From positions 1-64,000 of the forward strand of contig JBGPOW010000001.1 in the NCBI GenBank assembly GCA_041488235.1: a DNA stretch of 64,000 bases. Reading direction: 5' to 3'. Shown here piece by piece: positions 16,938-26,689 of the stretch. Below the pieces are notes generated by a model. It did not search any database and was not told the origin of the DNA. It saw only the letters and a program-made list of their open reading frames with translations. Source of the stretch: DP-19 sp041488235. GTDB lineage: Bacteria; Desulfobacterota; Binatia; UTPRO1. Positions within the stretch are counted from its first letter, which is position 1; the number at the start of each line of letters is the position of its first letter. The translations under genes were made by a program, and so were the position numbers.

Positions 16938-18392
16938 TCACGCTACCGGATCGAGCGCGAGCGCGGCGACGAGCTTGCCGGCGAGGCCGCCGAAGCCGCC
17001 GTTCGACATCAGCACGATGACGTCGCCGGGACGCGCCTCGCTCGTGACAAGCGCGCAGATGTCGTCCACCTGCTCGCACGTCTCGGCGCGGCGACCGGCG
17101 TCGACGAGCGCCCGGGCGATCTCCGGCGTCGACAGCCGCTCGGACTCGGGAAGCTCGTCGCGTCGATGGACGGCCGCGAACGTGACCCGATCGGCGGCAC
17201 GGAACGCGGCGGTGAATGCGTCTTGGAACACTTTCCGCCGCGTCGTGTTCGAGCGCGGCTCGAAGAGCGCCCAGAGACGGCGCTCGGGATAGCGGGCGCG
17301 CAGCGCCGCGAGCGTTCCCGCGACGGCAGTCGGGTGGTGCGCGAAGTCGTCGATCAGCACCACGCCGCGCCCGGTGCCGATCACCTCTTGGCGGCGCCGG
17401 ACACCACGAAAGCGCGCGATCGCGTCGAGCGCGCCGGCCTCGGCGACGCCGATCGCAGCGGCGAGCGCGAGGACGCCGAGCGCGTTGGCGACGTTCATCG
17501 CGCCGGGCCCGGGGCAGCGGCCGTCGAGGCGGCGGCGATCGGGCGTGACGACGGTGAAGCGCGTCGCGTCGCCGGTGTCTGCGATGCTCTCCACGCGCCA
17601 CGACGCGTCGGCGGCCGCGCCGAACGTGATCGCGTCGCGTCCGCTTGCGGCGACGACCGCGCGCGCCTCGGGGAAATCCGCGCTCACGACAACGGGCAAC
17701 GTCGCCGCCGTTCGCCGCAAGAGTTCCGTGAACGCCTGCTTCACGTGCGCGAGGTCGCGGTAGATGTCGGCGTGATCGAACTCGACAGCCGTCAGCAGCA
17801 GCGCGTCGGGCGCGTAGTGCAGGAACTTCGGTCCTTTGTCGAAGAACGCGGTGTCGTATTCGTCGCCCTCGGTGACGAACCACGGCCCGCGGCCGACGCG
17901 GAAGTTGTAGGGGAAGTTCTTGGCGGCGCCGCCGATCATGAATCCCGGGTCGCCGCCGATCTCGTGCAGCACCCAGGCGAGGAGCGCGCTCGACGTGGTC
18001 TTGCCGTGCGTGCCGGTCACGACCGCGCGCCGCCGTGCGCCCATGAAGAACCGCATGAGCGCCTCCGGCATCGAGCAGTACGGGATCCCGGCCGCGAGCA
18101 TCGCTTCGACCTCGGGATTGCCGCGCGACATGGCGTTGCCGACGACGACGAGGTCGGGCGCCGGGCTCAGGTTCTCGGCGCGAAATCCTTCCATCACCGG
18201 GATGCCGAGCGACGCGAGGATCGTGCTCATCGGCGGGTAGATGCCGGCGTCGGAGCCGGTCACGTGGTAGCCGGCCTCGCGAAACAGGCCCGCGAGCGAT
18301 GCCATGCCGACGCCGGCGATCGCCGTCAAATGGACGTGCCGCGGCGACGCCGGCAGCTCAGGACGCGGTGGCGGCGCGGAAGATGAGGTCAT
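16938..18392 (-). CDS. mpl: UDP-MurNAc:L-Ala-gamma-D-Glu-meso-DAP ligase
   Basis: A 484-residue Mur-ligase. The N-terminal domain begins HVHLTAIAGVGMASLAGLF, the ATP site is VVTGTHGKTTSSALLAWV, and the middle domain has TEGDEYDTAFFDKGPKFLHY, which separates Mpl from MurC. The C-terminal domain contains IDDFAHHPTAVAGTL. Mpl attaches recycled tripeptide to UDP-MurNAc in the cytoplasm. Its start overlaps the preceding serine-hydrolase gene by 35 nt, so the three genes ldcA, hydrolase and mpl form a recycling operon. Confidence 0.95.
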   Translation of the reverse strand: MTSSSAPPPRPELPASPRHVHLTAIAGVGMASLAGLFREAGYHVTGSDAGIYPPMSTILASLGIPVMEGFRAENLSPAPDLVVVGNAMSRGNPEVEAMLAAGIPYCSMPEALMRFFMGARRRAVVTGTHGKTTSSALLAWVLHEIGGDPGFMIGGAAKNFPYNFRVGRGPWFVTEGDEYDTAFFDKGPKFLHYAPDALLLTAVEFDHADIYRDLAHVKQAFTELLRRTAATLPVVVSADFPEARAVVAASGRDAITFGAAADASWRVESIADTGDATRFTVVTPDRRRLDGRCPGPGAMNVANALGVLALAAAIGVAEAGALDAIARFRGVRRRQEVIGTGRGVVLIDDFAHHPTAVAGTLAALRARYPERRLWALFEPRSNTTRRKVFQDAFTAAFRAADRVTFAAVHRRDELPESERLSTPEIARALVDAGRRAETCEQVDDICALVTSEARPGDVIVLMSNGGFGGLAGKLVAALALDPVA

Positions 18393-19488
18393 GGATCAGT
18401 GGGCGAAACTCGCGGATCTTGTCGTTGTCGCGGCTCGGGTGCACACGGTTCGAGAGCACGACGACGTGCAACCCGCGGTCGAGGTCGATCCACAGCGACG
18501 TGCCGGTGAAGCCGACGTGGCCGACACTCTGACGCGAGAGCTCGCCGCCGGCGGTCGAGTCCTGGGGCGACGGCGTGTCCCACCCGAGCGCCCACGTCGA
18601 CGAGCCGACTGGGTCGTTGCGGCGCCAGAATTCGCGGACGATCGCCGCCGGCAGGAAGAGGCTCTGGCCGTCGTAGCACTCGCGCAGCACGGTCGCGATC
18701 CGATCGACGTCGCGCGCCGAGGAGAAGAGGCCCGCGTGTCCGGCGACGCCGCCCATGGCGAAGGCGTTGTCGTCGTGCACCTCACCGCAGAGCACGCGTT
18801 TGCGCCACGGGCAGCGCTCGGTGGGCGCGATCATGTCCGCGATCGGCTCGAGGCGGCGCGTGCGTAGGAGCGAGAGGTCGACGTACGACGTCGCTCTCAG
18901 GCCGAGCGGCTTGTAGATGCGCTCGTAGCAGTAGCGGTCGAGCGACGTCCCGCTCACCTCCTCGACGACCGCCCCGAGGAGCATGAAGCCGAGATCACTA
19001 TACTGGGTGCGTGCGCCGGCGGGAGCGTCGGGCTTCTCGCGCTGGATCGCTTCGTACACGAACTCCTTCGCACCGCGGCTCGCCGTGAAGTTGATGCGGC
19101 CCTCGCGCTCGATACGCAGAATGTCCTTCCAATACGGACGCCACGCGGGAAGGCCGGAGGTGTTCGCCAACAAATGGCGGAACGTCACGTGGGTTTTGCC
19201 GTGGACGCCGAAGTTGTGGAAGAAGCGGCTCACCCGATCGTCGAGACTGATCTTGCGCTCCTTCAGCATGATCATCAGCGCGATCGAGGTGGCGAGCGGC
19301 TTCGTGAGCGACGCGAGGTCGAAAATCGTGTCCTCGCGCAGCGGCGAACGCTCGGGCTCGAGTGCCCGCATTCCTGCGGCGCGATGGAACACGACCTGGC
19401 CGCCGACGTTCACGAGCACGACGACGCCGGGAAAAACGCCGCGCGCGACCGCGGCATCCATCTCCCGCTCGACGGCGGCGAAGTTCAT
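18358..19488 (-). CDS. Class-C beta-lactamase-like serine hydrolase
   Basis: A 376-residue penicillin-binding-protein/beta-lactamase-fold hydrolase. The nucleophile motif is SLTK (FDLASLTKPLAT), the second motif YSD (TQYSDLGFML), and the third HVGFTGTS in place of KTG. No signal peptide is apparent, so it may act in the cytoplasm. Family members include esterases, D-aminopeptidases and AmpH-like enzymes. Sitting between ldcA and mpl with overlaps on both sides (ATGA with ldcA, 35 nt with mpl), a role on murein peptides is a reasonable inference, not shown. Confidence 0.85.
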   Translation of the reverse strand: MNFAAVEREMDAAVARGVFPGVVVLVNVGGQVVFHRAAGMRALEPERSPLREDTIFDLASLTKPLATSIALMIMLKERKISLDDRVSRFFHNFGVHGKTHVTFRHLLANTSGLPAWRPYWKDILRIEREGRINFTASRGAKEFVYEAIQREKPDAPAGARTQYSDLGFMLLGAVVEEVSGTSLDRYCYERIYKPLGLRATSYVDLSLLRTRRLEPIADMIAPTERCPWRKRVLCGEVHDDNAFAMGGVAGHAGLFSSARDVDRIATVLRECYDGQSLFLPAAIVREFWRRNDPVGSSTWALGWDTPSPQDSTAGGELSRQSVGHVGFTGTSLWIDLDRGLHVVVLSNRVHPSRDNDKIREFRPLIHDLIFRAATAS

Positions 19489-20381
19489 GCCGCGACCTCG
19501 ACGCGCTTGCGATCGGCGTCGACACGCAACGGCACGCCGAGTGTGATCGGCAGGTTCTCCGAGAGATGACCGGCGGGAAACCCGGCGACGACCGGATACG
19601 GCGCGTCGGCGAAGAATTCGCGGAAGACCGCCGCCGCCACGTTCCCCTCCTCGTGGCCGTCGCAGTCGGCGAACGATCCGAGCACGACCGCCGCGACGCG
19701 CTCGAGCTTCCCCGCAAGGCGCATTTGCGTGAGCATGCGATCGAGCCGGTACGGCCGCTCGGCGATGTCCTCGAGAAAGAGCACGGCGCCGTCGGTCTCG
19801 ACCGCGTACGGCGTGCCGAGGAGCGCCACGAGCGACGAGAGACAGCCGCCGACGACCGGCCCCGTCGCGACGCCGGGCGCGATCGCTTCGGGGACCGGCT
19901 CGCTCCACGGCGCCGCCGGCGCCGCGAGGAGCGCTTGCCAGCGTGCCGCTGCACGCGCCGTCACGCCCTTGGCGAAGTCGATCGCCACCATCGGCCCGTG
20001 CAGCGCAACGACGCCCGAGCGGGCGACGATGAACCCCAGGAGCGGCGCCACGTCGCTGTAGCCGCAGACGAGCTTCGGATGCCGCGCGAAGAGCTCCGGG
20101 TCGAGGAGCCGCATCACCTGCACCGATCCGTAGCCACCGCGCGCGCAGATGACGGCGGCGACGTCCGGATCCTCGACCATGCGCGTGAGGTCCCACGCGC
20201 GCTCTTGCGCGGTGCCGGCACAGTAGCGATGGCGTGCGAGGACGTGCTCGCCGACGCGCACGCCGAATCCCCAGTTGCGCAGCAGCGCGAGTCCGCGGTC
20301 GAGCGCGTCCGGCTTGACGACGCCGGCGGGGGCGACGACGCCCAACGTCGCGCCTTGCGCGACCGCTCGCGGGATGATCAT
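19485..20381 (-). CDS. ldcA: Murein L,D-carboxypeptidase (LdcA/MccF, peptidase S66)
   Basis: A 298-residue S66 peptidase. The nucleophilic Ser lies in ICARGGYGSVQVMRLLD and the fold-typical GYSDVAPLLGFI, GPVVGGCLSSLVALLGTPY and the C-terminal HLSENLPITLGVP (catalytic His) are present. LdcA removes the terminal D-Ala from murein tetrapeptides so that Mpl can reuse the tripeptide. Start ATG 20381 is preferred because the upstream in-frame stretch is unlike the family. The stop overlaps the next gene as ATGA. Confidence 0.92.
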   Translation of the reverse strand: MIIPRAVAQGATLGVVAPAGVVKPDALDRGLALLRNWGFGVRVGEHVLARHRYCAGTAQERAWDLTRMVEDPDVAAVICARGGYGSVQVMRLLDPELFARHPKLVCGYSDVAPLLGFIVARSGVVALHGPMVAIDFAKGVTARAAARWQALLAAPAAPWSEPVPEAIAPGVATGPVVGGCLSSLVALLGTPYAVETDGAVLFLEDIAERPYRLDRMLTQMRLAGKLERVAAVVLGSFADCDGHEEGNVAAAVFREFFADAPYPVVAGFPAGHLSENLPITLGVPLRVDADRKRVEVAA

Positions 20382-20406
20382 CGACGAGGACTCCGCGCCC
20401 GCGGCG

Positions 20407-21543
20407 TCATCCTTGCGGGAAGAATCGCCGGCGATCGTCCTGCATGCGCGCCTCGTACGCGCGCTCGAGCGCCAGCGTCGAGACGTAGTCGCGATCGGTC
20501 TCCTTACGCACGCGCCACACCTCCTGCGCCGCCTTGACGAGACCACGGAGCTGCTCGGGGAAAAGACCTTGGAAGCCGTCGGATTTGGCGATCAATGGAT
20601 TCGGATGCGCCTCGACGAGCACCACCGACGCACCCGCCATGACGCCGGCGAGGCTCAGCGGGAAGACGAGATCGCGGATGCCGGTGCCGTGCGACGCGTC
20701 GACGGCGACGGGCAGCCCCGAGAGCTGATAGTGGAACGCGGCGACGCTTCCGAGGTCGAGGGTGTTCCGCGTGTAGCGATTGCAGCTCGTGATGCCGCGC
20801 TCGCAGAGGATGACGTTCTCCTTGCCAAGCGCCATCACGCGTTCGACCCAGAGGAGGTACGCCTCGGTGTCGAGCGAGTTGCCGCGCTTGTGGATGATCG
20901 GCAGCGACGTCTCGCGCAGGCGATTCAAGAGCGCCTGGTTCTTGCTGTTCGGCTCGCCGACCTGCAGACAGGCGACGCCTGCATCTTCGTACACGGGTAC
21001 GTCCGCGGGATCGAGGATCTCCACCACCGTCGGCATGCCGAACGCGCGTCCCGCCTTCACGATGAGATCGAGACCGCGGCGCAGCGACTCGTGATCGCTC
21101 GACCCGAGTCCTTCCCAACCGCTGTACGGGCTCGAGCGGTACTTCACGACGCCGCCGCGAAGACAATGCGCGCCGGCTTCGCGCACCATGCGCGCCGCTT
21201 CCATGACCTGCGGCTCGCTCTCGACCGAGCACGGACCGGCGACCACCGTGAGCTCGTCGCCACCCGTCACCACCGACCCGATCGCGACCGTCGACCGAAT
21301 CGGGTGGAGCGGATCACCCTTTTGCGCCGCACGTTTGTAGGCGCGCGAGATCGGGATCAAGCGCTCGACCCCGGGCATCTGCGCCAGCTCCTCCTGCGGG
21401 AGCCGGAAGATGTCGCCGTAGACGCCGATCAGCGTCACCTGCTCGCCGATCATCTTGCCGGTCTTGTACCCGAGGGTGTGGAGCTTCGCCTCGATCGCCG
21501 CAACCTCGGCGTCCGTGGCAATGGAGGACATCTTGACGATCAT
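20407..21543 (-). CDS. aroF: 3-deoxy-7-phosphoheptulonate (DAHP) synthase
   Basis: A 378-residue type I-beta DAHP synthase, condensing PEP with erythrose-4-phosphate to start aromatic amino-acid synthesis. The N-terminal ~75 residues are a ferredoxin-like regulatory domain (MIVKMSSIATDAEVAAIEAKL), followed by the TIM barrel with VVAGPCSVESEPQV, RGGVVKYRSSPYSGWEGLG, VGEPNSKNQALL, CERGITSCNRYTRNTLDL and DASHGTGIRD. The metal-binding Cys, His and Asp are in place. It lies 25 nt upstream of ldcA and may be co-transcribed with it. Confidence 0.95.
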   Translation of the reverse strand: MIVKMSSIATDAEVAAIEAKLHTLGYKTGKMIGEQVTLIGVYGDIFRLPQEELAQMPGVERLIPISRAYKRAAQKGDPLHPIRSTVAIGSVVTGGDELTVVAGPCSVESEPQVMEAARMVREAGAHCLRGGVVKYRSSPYSGWEGLGSSDHESLRRGLDLIVKAGRAFGMPTVVEILDPADVPVYEDAGVACLQVGEPNSKNQALLNRLRETSLPIIHKRGNSLDTEAYLLWVERVMALGKENVILCERGITSCNRYTRNTLDLGSVAAFHYQLSGLPVAVDASHGTGIRDLVFPLSLAGVMAGASVVLVEAHPNPLIAKSDGFQGLFPEQLRGLVKAAQEVWRVRKETDRDYVSTLALERAYEARMQDDRRRFFPQG

Positions 21544-21659
21544 GGCGAGACCTCGGCGGCGGATTCGCGCATCGCGGGCAGCGCACGCCTGCCGAAGCAT
21601 TTCGATACCGCGGAAACGGCCGGCTTGCAAAGCTTTTGGGCCGCGTCTACTCGTACCGT

Positions 21660-21935
21660 GTGAGGCTTCGCGAGCCCGAGATGCGGCGCATCGCCGCCGC
21701 GCTCGTTTCCCGGTTGGAGAAGGCCGGCCTCATGCGCGTCGCCGCCGGTCGCGAAGCGTTGGAGCAACGCATCGTCGCGGCGTTCAAAGCGAACCTGCGC
21801 GCCGAGGAGGACATCGAGGCGGAAGCGGAACGATTTGCCGAGTCGCACAGTCGTGAGCTCGTCGGCATGGATCGTCACAGGGTTCTGCAGCTCGTGAAAG
21901 AACGCCTCGCGAAAGAGCGAGGATTCACGCTGTGA
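21660..21935 (+). CDS. DUF507 family protein (first of two)
   Basis: A 91-residue protein of the DUF507 family, recognised from the start VRLREPEMRRIAAALVSRL and the acidic middle AEEDIEAEAERF. Helical; function unknown. The start is GTG 21660, which aligns with the family N-terminus; an upstream TTG is not supported. The stop overlaps the start of a second DUF507 gene (GTGA), so the pair probably works as a heteromer or is co-regulated. Confidence 0.82.
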   Translation: MRLREPEMRRIAAALVSRLEKAGLMRVAAGREALEQRIVAAFKANLRAEEDIEAEAERFAESHSRELVGMDRHRVLQLVKERLAKERGFTL

Positions 21936-22207
21936 GCCACGTTTCCGACGGGCGAATCTCGGCGCTCTCGCATCTCGTGCTGACGGAGCTCAAGCGCGGC
22001 CCCGTGGCGGATCTGCGTCCCGATCGTCTCGTGTTGCAGGAAATCAAGACGGTGCTGGGCGAATTTCTGCAAGTGGACGACGTGCTCGATGCGAAGGTGC
22101 GGCGCAAGATCGCCAGCCTTTCGCGCCGCGTCCCAGAGGGCAGCGCCGAGTGGGACGTGCTCTACCGCCAATATTTCGAGGAAGAGAAGCGAAAGCTCGG
22201 TCGCTGA
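21932..22207 (+). CDS. DUF507 family protein (second of two)
   Basis: A 91-residue paralogue of the preceding gene: GRISALSHLVLTELKRG, VLQEIKTVLGEFLQVDDVLDAKVRRKIASLSRRVPEGSAEWDVLYRQYFEEEKRKLGR. Family function unknown. It begins at GTG 21932, inside the stop of the first copy. Its stop precedes the groES promoter by 12 nt. Confidence 0.85.
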   Translation: MSHVSDGRISALSHLVLTELKRGPVADLRPDRLVLQEIKTVLGEFLQVDDVLDAKVRRKIASLSRRVPEGSAEWDVLYRQYFEEEKRKLGR

Positions 22208-22219
22208 GCGACCGCCCCG

Positions 22220-22247
22220 TTGACAAACCGCCCCTGATGTTTATGTT
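22220..22247 (+). promoter_or_regulatory. Sigma-70-type promoter of groESL
   Basis: A consensus -35 TTGACA (22220-22225), a 16-nt spacer and -10 TATGTT (22242-22247) lie 97 nt before the groES start. Just after it, CGCGGG (22251-22256) and CCCGCG (22263-22268) form an inverted repeat around TTTTAT, in the position of an operator or leader hairpin. No CIRCE element is seen. Confidence 0.75.
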
Positions 22248-22343
22248 GCCCGCGGGTTTTATCCCGCGCGCATTCGGTTCCTCATTCATGGGTAACCGAT
22301 CAGAAACGTTCGCGATTTTCTCAAAGACGGAAAGGAGACACCG

Positions 22344-22631
<288 letters not shown>

Positions 22632-22646
22632 GCAAGGAGGAACACA

Positions 22647-24293
<1,647 letters not shown>

Positions 24294-24308
24294 GCCGCGC
24301 CACGCTCT

Positions 24309-24374
24309 GAGCCGTCGCACGAGACGGCTCGACGGAAGCTCAGCTCCCCGGGCGCCGCGCCCGGGGGGCTTTTT
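24309..24374 (+). terminator. Terminator of groESL (tandem hairpins)
   Basis: GAGCCGTC (24309-24316) pairs with GACGGCTC (24323-24330). A second, very GC-rich stem spans 24342-24370 (AGCTCCCCGGGCG...CCCGGGGGGCT) and runs into five T (24370-24374). The second hairpin lies inside the 3' end of the convergent MauE-like gene. Confidence 0.85.
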
Positions 24375-24783
24375 CGTCCGCGCTCGAACTGAGCGCGCCG
24401 ATCGCGACTGCCGCCGCGACGAGCGCCGTGTCGCGCGCGACCGTGAGCACCGTCACCGGCGCACGCACGCTTCCGAAGCACCCGCAGTCGAGGTTGATGT
24501 CGCGGGCGAGCGCCTGCACTGCAGCGACGGTAAACGCGACGAGAAGTGCGGTCGCGAGGACGGCGGCGGCACGGACAGTGCGGGGATACAAAAGCCCGAG
24601 CCCGCAGACGATCTCGACGCCCGGCACCGTCGCCGAGAACGGCGCCACCAAAGGCGCCGGCAGCAGTCGATAGTTCGCGACGTCGGCGGCGAACGCACGG
24701 ACGTCCGCGAGCTTTGCGACGCCCGCGTAGAGAAAGAGTGCGGCGAGCACCGTGCGCAGCAACCACCAGGAGATCACGCGCAT
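24340..24783 (-). CDS. MauE/DoxX-like redox-associated membrane protein
   Basis: A 147-residue protein with four hydrophobic helices. The N-terminal LLRTVLAALFLYAGVAKLADV and the periplasm-facing INLDCGCFGSVRAP (CxC pair) are typical of the MauE branch of the DoxX superfamily, which supports thiol-disulfide or quinone-linked redox processes. The upstream neighbour is a membrane-anchored rhodanese-like protein (17-nt gap), consistent with a small sulfur/thiol redox unit. Its last codons overlap the groESL terminator on the other strand. Confidence 0.82.
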   Translation of the reverse strand: MRVISWWLLRTVLAALFLYAGVAKLADVRAFAADVANYRLLPAPLVAPFSATVPGVEIVCGLGLLYPRTVRAAAVLATALLVAFTVAAVQALARDINLDCGCFGSVRAPVTVLTVARDTALVAAAVAIGALSSSADEKAPRARRPGS

Positions 24784-24799
24784 CGCTTGCGGCTACGGG

Positions 24800-25285
24800 T
24801 CAGTTGCAGATTTCGCACGGCCCGGACGCGGCGCTCCCGCCGCCGTCACGCCAGGCCCGGAAGCCGCCGCTCAGGACACGCACGTCGCCGTACCCGCTCG
24901 CGGCGAGCGACTGCGCGACGGGACCCGGGTCGGCGTCCTCGCCGCCGTACAGGACGACGGTCGAAGATTTCGCGACGCTCGCCAGCCACTCTGGCGCCTC
25001 GGCGCTGCACGGCAAGTGCACGGCGTCGACGACGTGCCCGACGGCATATTCTGATGCGCCGCGCACGTCGCCGAAGATCGCTTCGTGTGCTTCCAGGAGG
25101 CGTATCGCCGCCGCGACGTCGATGCGCGCAGGCTCCAAGGACGCCATCGCGCACTCCGCGGTGCCTTCGGTTTCGGCAACCCAGGACCGCAGCACCGAGA
25201 CGCCGGCCGGGTGCAGCGAGTTCACACAGAGCCCGAGGAGCGCCCCTGCGGTGGCGAGCGTGAGCATCTGCAATACCGTGCGCAC
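24800..25285 (-). CDS. Membrane-anchored rhodanese-like protein lacking the catalytic Cys
   Basis: About 161 residues: an N-terminal hydrophobic anchor (MLTLATAGALLGLCVNSL) and one rhodanese domain (FGDVRGASEYAVGHVVDAVHLPC, VVLYGGEDADPG, LAASGYGDVRVLSGGFRAWRDGG). The active-site loop normally begins with Cys after the VVxY strand; here it is Gly, so sulfurtransferase activity is unlikely. The extreme C-terminus has CEIC, a CxxC pair. Start: GTG 25285 or ATG 25267; a longer reading from 25468 gives an N-terminus unlike the family. It precedes the MauE-like gene. Confidence 0.72.
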   Translation of the reverse strand: MRTVLQMLTLATAGALLGLCVNSLHPAGVSVLRSWVAETEGTAECAMASLEPARIDVAAAIRLLEAHEAIFGDVRGASEYAVGHVVDAVHLPCSAEAPEWLASVAKSSTVVLYGGEDADPGPVAQSLAASGYGDVRVLSGGFRAWRDGGGSAASGPCEICN

Positions 25286-25480
25286 CGTCCCGCATTGTCG
25301 CGTCCCGAGGCGCGACTCGCAACTCCGACGGGCGATCGGTACGGCGTTGACGGACGAAGCCCGCCATTGCGTCACGTACGGGGAGCAAAACCAGCCAGTA
25401 CCAGGCCAACCCGGCCCGAAATAGGCCGTCACCAAGCGGCGACGCATGAGCATCGTAGAGACGATCAAGAACGCGGTAAC

Positions 25481-25702
25481 TCAGCTCGCGCCGTCGAGCC
25501 CGAGATCATGGGCGAGCCGCTTCGGAATGACGAGCGTCCCCTGGTCGCCGGGAGACCGCACGTCGCTGGTGCGGTCGATCAAGTGCAGCGGCACGCCAAT
25601 GCGTCGCCGGTCGGGCAGCTCGCAGATCAGGACGAGCCCGTTACTCACGGCACGGACGTGCGCCACGCGCACGAGATCGGAAACGGGGGAATCGTACAGC
25701 AT
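25481..25702 (-). CDS. Small hypothetical protein
   Basis: A 73-residue soluble protein I do not recognise. It contains GLVLICELPDRRRIGVPLHLIDRTSDV and GDQGTLVIPKRLAHDLGL, a beta-rich sequence. AAGGAAGCAGG lies upstream of the ATG. It stands alone between the rhodanese gene and the receiver gene. Confidence 0.5.
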   Translation of the reverse strand: MLYDSPVSDLVRVAHVRAVSNGLVLICELPDRRRIGVPLHLIDRTSDVRSPGDQGTLVIPKRLAHDLGLDGAS

Positions 25703-25813
25703 AGTGGACCTGCTTCCTTGCAGAGGTTCCTAGCGCCTCCCCGCGCCCCTCAACCCGCCCCAATTCCGGCGAGAGATGTACTCCGAAGCGGGAAGGAAAA
25801 ACTACGCGGATCT

Positions 25814-26260
25814 CTACGCGCGTAGCGTTGATCCTGCGGTGAACTGGGCGGGCGCGCGCTGACGTTCGCAGTGCCGGTCGACGGCCGCGACCACATCCGG
25901 CCCGTCGATCGGCTTCAGTAGAAACTCCCGAATGCCGACTTTCTTCGCCCGAGCATCATCCGCCACATCGCCGGACAGAATCACGACCGGAGTTTTCACG
26001 ACCTCGGGGTGAGCCTTCATGCGCTCCCAGACCGTCCAGCCGTCCATCCCCGGCATGCGTACATCGAGGAGGATAACGCACGGTCGAAGGCCCGCCTGCA
26101 GCATGTCAAGCGCTTCCGGTCCCGACGCCGCTCCGACCACATCGAAGCCCATCGCCTGAAGCAACGTGACAATCGCCTCCCGGGTGTCCGTATAGTCATC
26201 GACGACCAGCACGTTGTGGCGAGAGTGGATCTCGTGGGACACCCCCGATTGCGTCGGCAT
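25814..26260 (-). CDS. Single-domain response regulator (CheY-like)
   Basis: A 148-residue protein that is essentially one receiver domain: acidic pocket VLVVDDYTD, phospho-acceptor Asp66 (ILLDVRMPGMDGW), Ser in VILSGD and Lys in LLKPID. No output domain follows; the tail is short and unstructured. It would relay phosphate by protein contact. No histidine kinase is adjacent. It is the last core-type gene before the accessory island. Confidence 0.9.
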   Translation of the reverse strand: MPTQSGVSHEIHSRHNVLVVDDYTDTREAIVTLLQAMGFDVVGAASGPEALDMLQAGLRPCVILLDVRMPGMDGWTVWERMKAHPEVVKTPVVILSGDVADDARAKKVGIREFLLKPIDGPDVVAAVDRHCERQRAPAQFTAGSTLRA

Positions 26261-26376
26261 GCTTCGGGCCTAGTCGTGGGGCGGGTGCTAGTCAAAACGC
26301 GGCGAGGACACGTGCGCGTGGTCCGTTGCCGCACCGCCCATGGTCCTATCGGTGCTATGGACGCTGCCCACAGTAG

Positions 26377-26445
26377 TCAAATCCGAGCACTCACCCGCTG
26401 AAAACCGAGCACTCGACGTCCTGGCCGACCAACTCCGAGCAGTAC
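26377..26445. repeat. CCGAGCAC-type repeat cluster at left edge of the island
   Basis: Three related 10-mers in the same orientation: ATCCGAGCACTC (26381-26392), CCGAGCACTC (26405-26414) and CCGAGCAGTAC (26435-26445). The same words recur in mixed orientation at 28591-28655, and TCAAATCCGAGCAC (26377-26390) matches the reverse complement of part of 28591-28606. Multiple short terminal repeats of this kind are typical of IS21-like ends. Confidence 0.6.
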
Positions 26446-26513
26446 TTGACGATGAGGAGGGTCGGAGCCCTGGCGTCCATCGCGCCGACCGACGACCAGG
26501 GCAATCAAGCAAA

Positions 26514-26608
26514 GGGCCGCTGCTTGCACCCTGGCAGGTCAGCGCAGCGGCCCGTGGTCGGTTCTTTGGTTCAACGCACCCTGCCCACGGCTGGAACCGT
26601 GGGCAGGG
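26514..26608 (+). other. Two hairpins upstream of the first IS1-like transposase
   Basis: GGGCCGCTGC (26514-26523) pairs with 26544-26553. A perfect 12-bp stem follows: CCCTGCCCACGG (26579-26590) and its complement 26597-26608 with loop CTGGAA. The second stem has a counterpart at the same distance upstream of the other transposase (30826-30855), with different stem sequence but similar loop and followed by the same conserved block (AACACCGAG...CACCCGATGCC). It probably belongs to the transposon unit. Confidence 0.65.
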
Positions 26609-26689
26609 CCGAACACCGAGTGGTGGACCACCCGATGCCCGTTGCAGCTACGGATTCTGGTCCGCCACTTGGGGAAAGACAAGTGGCCC

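Noticed and set aside
22248..22343. CIRCE (HrcA) element before groES
   Set aside because: No TTAGCACTC/GAGTGCTAA pair; the palindrome present is different.
25286..25468. Longer N-terminus for the rhodanese-like gene
   Set aside because: The extra residues are unlike the family and would bury the membrane anchor; GTG 25285 or ATG 25267 is more plausible.
26339..26352. GGTCCTAT-x-GG shared between 26.34 kb and the ffh -10 region (32641-32651)
   Set aside because: Only 10 matched bases with no matching -35 or flank; probably coincidence.
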